A DNA stretch of 64,000 nt from Aedes albopictus (Eukaryota > Arthropoda > Insecta > Diptera > Culicidae). A program made the position numbers and the translations under genes. Positions within the stretch are counted from its first letter, which is position 1. Each line of letters begins with the position of its first letter. The notes beneath the pieces were generated by a model. That model was not told the DNA's origin and made no database searches. It worked only from the letters and a program-made list of their open reading frames with translations. This document shows, in pieces, positions 54,119-64,000 of the stretch. The DNA lies in contig NC_085138.1 in NCBI RefSeq assembly GCF_035046485.1, forward strand, positions 362,827,238 to 362,891,237, read 5' to 3'.

Positions 54119-54546
54119 AATGTTCACTAGACTATTCGGAGTTTTTTATAATGCTATATTTTTATATGTTGATGCGGACAATTGAAACAATTAAGTATTT
54201 TAATAAAGTGGTAACCCAAACTTGTCCTTTCCTTATTTAGTTTACTCTCGATTTTGTCGGCTTTCAAACCAGATTATTAAAAAAATAGAAGTACTTTTAA
54301 CTAAGTTAATCATTCTATAACTTTTTCAGTTGATAAATTTTAGCATCATAAACAAATTACGTAACGAGCACATCTCGCAATATATATGAAAAGGAAAAGA
54401 AAAACTCTTTTGAATCTCGTCACAGGAAAAAAAAAGGAAAATTTACTTTTTTTCATAAAAAGCAATGAATTTCTCAAGGAATGCTTATTGGAATTCCTCA
54501 AAAAATTCCACCATAGATTTCTCCCAGAAGAAATCCACAAGAGATA
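54119..54546. other. AT-rich DNA, no gene seen
   Basis: Low-complexity AT sequence with a few GAATTCC-type words near 54,465-54,540. The small frames are not called. Confidence 0.35.
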
Positions 54547-57500
54547 CAGGCCACAGTCAAAAAAAGTGCGACAGGCAAAAATTTCACTTAAAAAAAAGTT
54601 CAACTAGCTGTTATTTTTCGAAAAGGGCATCAAATATTCTTAAATATTTATTTTAAGCTCATCAACTAGTTGTGTATCAGTTGTTTAAATTTGAAAAGAT
54701 CGGGCTATTCTTCAAGAAGTTAGAAAAATTCTAGAAAAAAATTTAACTATACAATACCCAGCTTTAAGCTGTTATATCTCCGGATTCAATGAACCGAATG
54801 CAATGAAATTTTGATCATTTATGACTAATACACTGCGACCACTTTCTATAGCCGCACCCTCAGTTTCACATGTCTAGCAATATCAAAGATAGAATCGATA
54901 TGGAAAACAATATGCATCTGATAGTTATTGCAAAATATGATGTTTGCAAGCATAACTTTCTTCATGTGTATGTTTTCCATATCAAAAATATAGTTTTTCG
55001 ACAATTTGGGCGACCGTTTTCTATAGCCGCACTTTGGGTTTTCCTTAGATCAGGTGCTTTATCATAAAGTATGCTCATTATTACTGCTTTAAGCGACCAA
55101 ATAAAGCTTATCAAGACCAAACCAAAGAAGTTTAACGAAATACTTAAGTAACAAGGTCTTTTAATACGAGAAATAGGGCACAGACTTGGTAAACTGGTGT
55201 TTTATAGATAAGTTATTAAAGATATCCCAAAAAACTAAAAAAATCGAATTAAATCTCAAGTATAAATGCTGCTGACTCAAAACAATCATTTTTAACTTCG
55301 GTTCTTTTTCGCACTATTTGCATGCATTTCTTATGGGATTAGCCATAATTGGTACACTATGGCGAAAAAGGGTGCAAGGAAGCCAAAATTTTAAGGAAAA
55401 TGATTTATTTCTACCATATTTTGAGCAAAACGTGGACTTTAAATGAATGCAACCATCTTTTGTGAACGTGATCTGTGGTTCACATTTTTTTATTGTTGAT
55501 ATATATCGTTAAAGGGTGAAAATCAACTATGGCGAATAAATGGTACTATAGCCATAATTGGTACACTTACCCTACTTCCGGTTTCAATTTTTTGCGTATA
55601 ACCCTTATTAACCTAATTAAATTGTAAAAAAAATCGATTTTTAAGCTTTTAAATGGAAATTTCATAAGTTTTTGTGTATCAATCCTGATGATACTTGGAA
55701 AAGACATCGTATACAACATCAATATACAATGAAGATACTTCGGGAATTCATCAAACTCAACTTGGAAGATCAGCATTGTCTTCGCTACCATTTAAACATA
55801 AGATGAATATTTTAAATTATGAAGACGATTTGTAATAACAGCTTTTATCCAACTTTCCATCAATTTGACGATATTTGGTTAAGTAAAAATGATGTGTTTC
55901 TATCAAAAGATTTCAAATATAGGTGTTCCTGTTCATTTTGGGGCAAAAGAAAAGAAAGGGGTTATGATTGTAGTCTTCCTGTAGTTCTGGTTGATTTTAT
56001 ATCATAAATTGTAAAATTGGGCTAAATTTAGTGAAGTGCTGGCGCAAAATTAAGCTCTCTCTCTCTCTTCTTGGCGTAACGTCCTCGTTGGGACAAAGCC
56101 TGCTTCTCAGCTTAGTGTTCTATGAGCACTTCCACAGTTATTAACTGAGAGCTTCCTCTGCCAATGACCATTTTGCATGTGTATATCGTGTGGCAGGCAC
56201 GAAGATACTCTATGCCCAAGGAAGTCAAGGAAATTTCCTTTACGAAAAGATCCTGGACCGACCGGGAATCGAACCCGTCACCCTCAGCATGGTCATGCTG
56301 AATACCCGTGCGTTTACCGCCTCGGCTATATGGGCAAAATTAAGCTCTTGCATCTATTAGGATTATTTAAATCTGTATTCATGAGGATCATTAGCAACTG
56401 TTTAGTTGAATTTTTAGTGATATAATGTTATAAATATTGCGTATTCATCCAAATAAAGCGAATATTAGGCTAAATATAATTCTAAAGTTCCAGAAAAGTG
56501 ATTGTTAAATTGGTATTACAGCCTTGAATCTTATAGAAATCATCCAAGAAATCATGTTTCAAATAAATATTGCCGATAGGAAGCAATACAAAATATTTGT
56601 CCACTTAAAATATTGTTTTTGTGATTTAAAGAGAACTTTTAAGTAAAAATAGTGAAAGTTAACTAGTTTTTTGTACTAAGAAAACTAATTGGTTGATTTT
56701 TTCATTGCTTTTCGTTAGTTTTATTTCCAATTTGCTTAATTTTGTCATTTGAGACAGTTTGATCAAATGATTTCTTATAAAAAATCAGATTACCGAAGAA
56801 GAACCCGTAGTGCGGCTATAGAAAATGGTCGCCCAAATTATGGAAATAACGTGTTTTTCGCTTAATAAACAAATAGTTTACAATACTTATTCATGTAAAT
56901 CATATATTTTACAAACACTAGTTGATACACATCGTTCCACATATCGATTGAATCGTAAAAATTTCTAGAAGTGCGAAATCGTGGGTGCGGCTATAGAAAG
57001 TGGCCGCAGTGTATAATAATCTATTCAAAACTTTTAACTAAGCCTTAAATTCTTAACGCGAAAGAAAATGATAACGAATAGATTGTTTTTCTAATATAAC
57101 AACAATTTATCCAAAACTTCATGATTGTTTCAAAACTTGAGATGGTAATTAAAGTTCATTTTAATTCCCTCTAATTGATTTGAATATATTTATGTTTCGA
57201 AGAAAAGCAGCTTAAGTAATGGAATGCATATGAAATATAGATAAATTTACTAAAAAACATAGAATAAATAAAATCGCTATAATCTTTTCTTTAAAAGGAT
57301 TTAAAATTAAATCAAATGCTATTCACAGTTTATTATATTAGTCATAAATGATCAAAATTTCAATACATTCGGTTCATTGAATCCGGAGATATAACAGCTC
57401 AAAGCTGGCTATCGAATAATTATACCTTTTTTGTAGAATCTTTCAATCTTCGTGTAGAAAAGCCCGATCTTTTCCAAGTTTTGACCACTGATACATAACT

Positions 57501-57623
57501 AGTTAATGATCTTACAGTAAAAATTTGAGAAAATTTGATGCCCATTTCGAAAAGTAACAGCTAGTTGTACATTTTTTGAAAAGTGGAAATTTCACCTATC
57601 GCAATTATTTTGACCATTCCCTG
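54547..57623. mobile_element. 3.1-kb inverted-repeat element with TA duplication
   Basis: Arms of roughly 500 bp (54,547-55,060 and about 56,800-57,623) are inverted copies with moderate divergence. Shared words include AACTAGCTGTTA, GATATAACAGCT, TTGATCATTTATGACTAAT and CTATAGCCGCAC. TA flanks both ends (54,545-54,546 and 57,624-57,625) and the tips are CAGG. The middle has no open frame of note, but repeats GCCATAATTGGTACACT (near 55,345 and 55,550). A SINE is nested at 56,050-56,337. Confidence 0.8.
56050..56337 (-). mobile_element. tRNA-derived SINE (family G)
   Basis: On the minus strand: GCCCATATAGCCGAGGCGG (box-A side), box B GACGGGTTCGATTCCCGG, then a body with GGAAATTTCCTTGACTTCC and ATCTTCGTGCCTGCC. 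It ends in a GAGAGAG tail. Further partial copies are at 1,410 and 19,870. The head is good enough to be misread as a tRNA gene, but the long body and tail identify a SINE. Confidence 0.88.
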
Positions 57624-57639
57624 TAAATTTTCAGTACTA

Positions 57640-57950
57640 AATTTCTCTTGGTATTTCTTACTGTTACTCCAATGATTACTTCTGACATTCCACGAAGAAT
57701 TCCTTCTGAGATTTCTCAAAATTCCTGCTGGATTCCTCCAGATATTTTTCGTGAAATTTTGACACAAATTGCTCTAGGAACTCTTGTTGGGATTCCATCA
57801 GGAATTTCCACTAGAATTCTTTCATGGATTTTTCCTCCAGTGAATATTCTTTATTTCTCAGGATTCTCCTAGGGATTTCTCCAGGTACTCCTTCATAATA
57901 TTCAAGATTTTTTCCGTAGGTTCTTCTGAGGTTTTCTTATGAGATTTTTT
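57640..57950. repeat. Degenerate GAATTCC-type block
   Basis: Words such as GATTTCTC, GGAATTCC and ATTCCTTCTGAGATTTCTC recur, as in the longer arrays. Frames on both strands are repeat products. Confidence 0.6.
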
Positions 57951-58231
57951 TAAAATAAAAATTTTCTATGAGTGACTTTGAAATTCCTATTCAGTTTGTG
58001 CAGTATGGGCAAAACAAATTCGTTAATAAGAAGTGGGAAATGTTTTTTTATGTTTATTTTTTTATTTTATGTTATTTAATTAAACGCTATAAAAACTATT
58101 CTATGTTATTTTTTATGTTATGTCATTGTTCTTAACACTATAAAAACAGGGTGCTGTTTTCATATGTTTTGTACCTTAACAGAATGAAATTTACAAACTA
58201 GTTTTATCAACTTTCATAATCCATTTTTGAA

Positions 58232-58302
58232 CTAATATTCAAACTGTTTTTCTCTTTTTTCAGGTAAGCTCGAGACATTTCAGTTATCAGAAACATGTAA
58301 GT
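58232..58302 (+). promoter_or_regulatory. Candidate recursive splice site (zero-length exon)
   Basis: A CTAAT branch-point-like word (58,232-58,236) precedes an almost pure pyrimidine tract (58,245-58,260). CAG (58,261-58,263) is joined directly to GTAAGC (from 58,264). A strong donor, GTAAGT, follows at 58,297-58,302. This is close to the ratchet-point consensus known from long Drosophila introns. A second donor 33 nt downstream matches the RS-exon definition model. The alternative is a 33-nt micro-exon. Confidence 0.6.
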
Positions 58303-58850
58303 AAGGTCGACCGTATTTCACTAGGAATGAATTGCAACACAAATAATAAAGAAATTAGTTTTCACTCTGCCAACTTTATTCAAGATTGTACATTAATCAA
58401 ATTCAAACTGATGATCAAACGTCAGTGTTGTCATCTAGTTCGCTTCCGGGAATTCAAGCGGTTCATAAATTTGACAAAACGAAAGAGATATCCTTTTAAA
58501 TCACACACAAAAACTAAGTATGAAAAACTTGAAATATCAGACTTTATATAAGTGGCGGCGAGAACTACTCCAATGTTTTTTTTTTCATTTGTTTTATCCC
58601 CTAACTCTACGCAAACCATTCTTAAGAAATCAAAATACGAAAGCTATCATGCCGACCAACCGGTTCTAACTACTGAAATACTCTTACACTGACCCACGAA
58701 TTTATGGTGGCTCCATGGAGGAACGTGTTTGCATACCTCTTTCCCTAATGGAACTGTTTCGTTCAACTAAAATGATAACCGGAGAAGGTTTTTTGGCTTC
58801 GCAGTCATCAATCGCAATCAAACGACTAAATATCGCTTTTTATCCGACGC
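58303..58850. other. No gene seen
   Basis: AT-rich. Contains CCACGAATTTATGGTGGCTC (58,694-58,713), whose inverted partner lies at 61,379-61,411. Confidence 0.35.
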
Positions 58851-59590
58851 TTTAATTCAAAACGAAAATATTTTTGAAAGGAAATTTTATAAGCTATATT
58901 CTGTAAAATTTTCAATATGTGGTTTTTCTCCGTTCCTGAGTTATGACCAATTTTGTGGAAATTGTCCACATCGATTTTCGACCGTCTCTTTTATTTATTT
59001 GCGCAAATTTGATCATAACTCAGGAGGGATGGAAAATCACATCTTGAAAATTTCACAGAATATAGCTTATGAAATTTTCTTTCATTTCATTTTATTTGTT
59101 TTGGGTATTTTTCCAGACTTCGAAAATAGTTTTTCCGACTTTTCCAACTGATTTTTCTCAACAGTGGAAAATTTAGTGGAAAACAATTTTCATTTCAGTT
59201 TTTTTCAATTGCTGAGAAAACTTGCTTACGATTTCACAAAAAAAAATTGTACCTACGATGCTTCGTTCTTAAGTTATGATTTTTCTAGGCAAACGGCTTA
59301 TATAGCACATTTGAACAATTTCCAAAAAAAAATGGTCATAACTCAAGAATGAAGATGTAGCAGAATATAGCTTATATAGTTTTCTTTCAAAAATATTTTT
59401 AAGGATTTTTTCTGGACTTCGAAAATAGTTTTTCCGACTTTTCCAACCGATTTTCCTTGTATTTTTGTATTTTTTTTAATTGCTGAGAATCTTTGCTTGT
59501 GATTTCACAAAAAAAAAATGTGTCTACGATGCTTTGATCTTGAATAATGAATTTTGAAAATGTGTTGTTTGTTTTGATTGTTTTCCACTG
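58851..59590. repeat. AT-rich repeat related to 14,050-15,360
   Basis: Recurring words TGAGTTATGACCAATTTT, CTTCGAAAATAGTTTTTCCG and GATGCTTCGTTCTTAAGTTATG. It shares layout and words with the 14-15 kb block. Ends not resolved. Confidence 0.6.
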
Positions 59591-59653
59591 AAGTTTTCCG
59601 GAAAATTAGGCGACCCTGATTTTTATCAATTTAGTTTTTGTTCATATATATTA

Positions 59654-60356
59654 GCCTGGTACACGGTTTATATGGGAAAATACAAAAAATGGAACAACTC
59701 AAGTTCCTGTATACTTTTTGAGTTCCACTTTGGTCCCATATCAACTGTGCAAAATTTCAGATCGATCGGAAAAACTATATTTTAGCGCCCGCCATTCTTA
59801 GTTTTTCATACGATTTACTATGGGGAAATTTTACTCCTGCAAAGAAAAATCGCTAGGAGTCACCCCTAAATCCCTACAAATAGGTCGACGAATGATTTCT
59901 GTAGAATACTTTACTACGAATCAGACCTCCGAAGACAGTAAATCGATGCGACGTTCGTGGAAAAAGTTATTAGGCCTCACCCGATCGATAAAATAACGAG
60001 ATTTTATTATTTATTGTTATTCCTTACATGTTAAACAGCGTTTGCATGCTATTCGGTTTTCAGTCAATAACTTTTTCCACGTGCCTCAGATCGCTTCACA
60101 GTCTTCGGAGGGTTGGTTCCCCGTAAAATTTCCAACAGAAATCATTCATCGATTTATTTTCAGGGGTTAAGGGGCAACCTGTGGCGATTTTTCTTTGAAA
60201 AAATGATTTTCTCCATACTAAATCGTATGAAAATTTAAAATGGCTGGCGCTAAAATATAGTTTCTCCGATCGATCTGAAATTTTGCACAGTTGATATGGG
60301 ACCAAAATGGAACTCAAAAAGTGTACAGGAGTAAAATGTCTTTTTGTGTCCCACGC
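59654..60356. mobile_element. 703-bp inverted-repeat element, probable TA duplication
   Basis: The arms of about 330 bp meet near 60,005. Shared words include GCCTGGTACAC/GTCCCACGC at the tips, CAACTGTGCAAAATTTCAGAT and CTTCGGAGG. TA lies on each side within an AT-rich TATATA context that is also inverted. Non-coding. Confidence 0.85.
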
Positions 60357-63300
60357 TAATATATATATATGAACCCTACCTATGAAAAAAAATCATCATA
60401 TTGTGAGAATCATATTGTGGCGACCTGTAAAACTCCTAAAAAAATCCCCAATCAGTCACCACAATTAAGCGAATTACTACAGATGAGTCACGCTTCAGAC
60501 CATCTGAATTCGATATAATCATGAAAGAACCCGCCTCGCCAAACCGTCGGTGTTCATTTCTGCTCTTGTCGTCGCCAGTCAGCCGTAATAAATGACCGAT
60601 TATTAAGTTTCATCCTAGGTTTCTTCCCATCAGAACATCCCAACAGAAATCCCATCGTGGCTCGGCTTCCGGGAACTCACTCTGGGCTGTGCAACACATT
60701 AAACATCCGTTGCTGGTGGGCTTCCGATACTGGGAAATGGCGACCAGCCAGTCCAAGCGAGAAGGTGAGGGAAAATTAAAATTTTATTTTTCTTCCTGAT
60801 CCTGATCCTACCAGCACAAAATATGGGGTGAATTGTTACAGACGCATGGTGAAACTTTGTATTTTGATGAGTTTGAGAGGAGCGGCCGTTTGTGACTACC
60901 TAAAACCGCAACGACCAAAAGCGGAAGTACCCAAAGATGAACCAAAATGAAGGGGAATCCTTGGGCGACTGAGTCTAGACATGCAAAACTTCTACAAAGA
61001 CGTACGCTCCGGGGGCAGGACTTTATGACTTTGTAGATTTAGCTGGATGGTGGTCGCAAATCTCCTCAAAGCTTATGATAGGGATACGTAACAAGAGCAG
61101 AAACAGGTCGTTGTTTTGCGATTAAGACGTGCCACTTTTCGCTTCGTCAATTTTCCCTTAAAACTTTCCTGCAGTAACAAGTAGTGCAGAATTTCACTCC
61201 GCTATGTCCGACGAAAATTCAATTTGTCTGATGAATGAAAAGTATGCAACGGCCACTAGCTGACAAAAATATCGTAGTTGTAAAATAAAGATTTTGGTCC
61301 AGAAAATTTCTCGGCTCTGGTTTGCTGTACCTAGTAAGAAGGAAAAAAGCATTAAAAACATTAAAGTTGATAAACAACGTGTTCCTCCATGGAGCCACCA
61401 TGAATTCGTGGCTTTTTTTATTTTCTCATGTACGTTTGTTAACTTATCAAAACTCCATCGGAGGTGCTTTTTGAGAATTATTATAATTTTTATATTTTGG
61501 TTACCTTTCAAATGTAATTATTTCATTGTCATTGAGATGACAAGAAATTATACACCGATCAATACTAAAAATATGTCTTAAATGGTTAATGAATTAATAG
61601 GATGAGTCAAAATTTAAATCCAACTAACAAGTGTTTGACTTGCTTTCAGTTGACACTCACAAAGCATGCAAAAACTCCACAGCCGTTCTCTATTTCACTC
61701 CCGAGTACCAACACGACAGAATCCGGAAAAAAGTCCCCTAATTGGATAAATTTCCACCAACTCTTTTCTGATCTTACTCCCGGGATGCAGCAGCCTGCCG
61801 CAGTAGAGCACCGGAACAAACGAAGAAAAGACGAAGAAGAAAAAGAAGACCGCTCCAATGAATAACGGTTCATTGAAGTTCCAAGATCCATCTTTCTTCC
61901 TGTAGGTAGGTACTCTGCTGGCGCGCCGAGCAGTTCTTTTGCATTGCGGAGTCGCCGAGTCGTGACAGCCCAACAGGTCGGTCCTCTTGAGCGCGCAAGC
62001 AAGAAACTACACAGCCCTTCTGGCAGAGCGTGGTGCGGTGGTCGAAAAGTTTTCCTCAACCCTTTCTCAACTCTTCCGGTTCTTGTTTCGCATGCCTTGG
62101 TCCGAGGACCTCCACCACCGATAGCAGTTAGATACGATTGATGAGACGACACTATACTTCGGGTATGGGTACGAGGGAAAGAAAAGTTCCAACTCCACCG
62201 GAAGAGTTTTTCTTTTGTCCTTCTGGCTGGCGGTATTCGATGAAAAACTGTGCCAGTCAGAGCAGTGCAGTGGAGGATGACAAAAAATAGGTGAGGAAAT
62301 TAATTAAACTTTAATGGCCAAGACCGATGTGACGAAGTAACGATGCAGCAGCACTTTTAGAAGTTCATCGGCACCTTTCCGAGTTCCCATGGTCGTGAGG
62401 GTAGAATGTTGGGGACACGGAGTAGGTCAGTAAGTTTGAGTAGTTCAATTTTATTCAGAAAAAGTTCAAATTTTTCGGTAAGGTTTACACTCTACGTATT
62501 ACAAATCAAACCTTAGATCATGTTCATTGTGTTTTTATTGAAAACAAGTGGAATCAAGTTTTCGAAAGATTCCCCTCTTGAACATCACACAACTTCTCAA
62601 TCTGGCGTCACTGCTCCCCGGTGACAGCTGCGCACTTTACATTCATCAGCCAAATTGAATTCGACGGACATAATGGCAGTGGGAAATTCTTACCGGGATT
62701 GCACTGCTTCAGGAAAGTTTTATTGGAAAATTGATGAACCGGAAAGTGGCATCTTAATCGAAAAATAATGACCTGTTTCTGTCTTCGTTACATAGCCGTA
62801 ATAAGCTTTGAACAGATTTATGCTCGGGCTCGACCCATGCCATCGTTCAGCTAAATATCGACAAAGTCGTAAAGTTCTGCGCCCACCCCGTACATCTTCA
62901 GAAAACTTTTGCATGTCTAGTCTAGACCATGGCGACCACGGTTCCCTTTCAGTTTATCTTTGTTCTTCCGCTTTGTAAGTTATGGCAAGTCACAACTCCA
63001 GCCCACTCCTCGAACTCCTCAAAGTCATCAAAACACAAAGTTTCATCGCGCGCCTGAAACAATCCACGCCAGCTTCTTCTGGTTTGACGTCTTCGTTCTC
63101 AGATTCGGTGGCGGTCGTCACCGGATCAGGAAGAACAATAAAATTTTAATTTTCCATCTTGCCACCAACAACCCTCGACATCTGGAGCCCGCCAGCAGTG
63201 GATGTTTAATATGTTGCACAGTCAGTAAGTTCGCGGAAGCCATGCCGTGCGGTGGGGGTTCCTTCGAAGAAACTTAATAATCGGTCATTTATCATGGTTG

Positions 63301-64000
63301 ACTGGTGGTGACGATAGCAGACGTTGAACTTCGATGGGGAGACTAGAGACTCGGGGTGTCCGTGTTCGTTTACTTGAGCTCAAACGTCGATGCTTCGGAA
63401 TTCTTGGTAGGGAAGATACTGCATTAACTGGGGATAGACAAAATAATTGAGACAGGCAAAATCTTCACTTTTCAAGAAATGTTCATCTGGGTGTAACTTG
63501 TCGTAAAGTACATTTTCAAAGGTTCACTGTTGATTGATCAGCTAGTGGTCGAATAATCGTCCAAATAAGAAAACGATTGGGCTACTCTACATCCCGAGCA
63601 GAAGAAAATAACAAGTGAATAACATATCAAGGTATTTATCTTAAATACTACTATACCTTGATATGCCCTTCATTAGGTGGTAATAAGAGGCAAAATAACA
63701 AAAACGAATACCAAATTTTTGTATAATTAATATTTCCTCGAATAATGTCATGTTTAGGATATTTCGTAAAATCATTAAAGTAGTATATTTCTTCAATTTT
63801 TGAACAGATTTTATTGGAATTTTTGGTTTGCATTAGTTTTCCGTGCATAAATCTACGATAGTAGAATAATATTTGGTTATCTTGTGCCAGTAATTTCTCG
63901 CACGTCCCATTGAGTTTGAATTTCATTAAACATTTCTACTAGCACCAAAATGTTGAACGCAGCCTCAAACTCATCCCAATGTTGACCGAACATCGCTATT
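60357..64000. other. Complex DNA, no gene seen
   Basis: The longest repeat-poor stretch of the window and relatively GC-rich (for example 61,910-62,130 and 62,960-63,120). Minus frames such as 61,646-62,152 (168 codons) and others up to 105 codons overlap frames on the other strand and carry no recognisable domain. An unpaired inverted 33-bp match to 58,694-58,727 lies at 61,379-61,411. Regulatory intronic DNA is possible but not shown. Confidence 0.35.

Noticed and set aside
56270..56337. Functional minus-strand tRNA gene
   Set aside because: The head is tRNA-like but is followed by a conserved SINE body seen again at 1,410-1,556.
61885..61910. Acceptor-donor fusion TAG/GTAGGT
   Set aside because: Short pyrimidine tract and TAG rather than CAG, with no clear branch point. 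Too weak to report.
61646..62152. 168-codon minus-strand frame
   Set aside because: GC-rich island that stays open by chance. No domain, and no splice or start context seen.

Overview
The window looks like intergenic or intronic DNA from a mosquito, most probably an Aedes species. It is AT-rich and densely packed with interspersed repeats. It holds tRNA-derived SINEs, many small elements with terminal inverted repeats (TIRs), Penelope-like retroelements (PLEs), a decayed non-LTR retrotransposon and long arrays of degenerate GGAATTCC-type and CATTCGATTG-type repeats. I found no bacterial-style operon, no rRNA, no CRISPR array and no convincing host protein-coding exon. The species is inferred from the repeat style and was not tested by a search.

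Layout. Bases 1-3,660 are degenerate CATTCGATTG-type repeats that include a fresh 11-bp minisatellite (3,083-3,499). Bases 4,300-8,700 hold small TIR elements in degenerate GAATTCC-type DNA. Bases 9,100-10,340 hold two SINEs. Bases 10,440-14,045 are a long degenerate array. Bases 14,050-15,360 are an inverted AT-rich repeat. Bases 17,800-22,920 mix degenerate arrays, TIR elements and SINEs. Bases 22,920-26,641 are a 3.7-kb element with a 152-bp tandem array and a terminal hairpin. Bases 26,650-28,330 are another degenerate array. Bases 31,740-45,660 are a nested retroelement cluster. Bases 45,755-49,268 hold two inverted-repeat DNA elements. Base 51,609 starts a pure 2-kb CTGT microsatellite. 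Bases 54,547-57,623 and 59,654-60,356 are foldback-type elements. The last 3.6 kb is complex sequence with nothing recognisable.

The cluster can be read in layers. A 5'-truncated LINE inserted first (36,533-37,755) with a target duplication of about 22 bp. A Penelope-like pair (37,768-44,463) then inserted into that duplication with its own 13-bp duplication. A HINE/Helentron-like element (40,943-44,294) later split the right arm of that pair, and it carries a hAT-type MITE with a perfect 8-bp duplication. A second Penelope-like pair (31,752-36,438) has near-identical 2.1-kb inverted arms and an intact 684-residue reverse transcriptase/GIY-YIG frame. A third, minimal pair is a 308-bp perfect palindrome. 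Four loci carry hammerhead ribozyme folds.

Two plus-strand sites, at 3,714-3,720 and 58,261-58,267, have a CTAAT branch-point motif, a pyrimidine tract and CAG directly followed by GTAA. A second GTAAGT lies 33-38 nt downstream of each. They look like recursive (zero-length exon) splice sites. If real, most or all of the window lies inside one very long intron of a plus-strand gene whose exons are outside the window.
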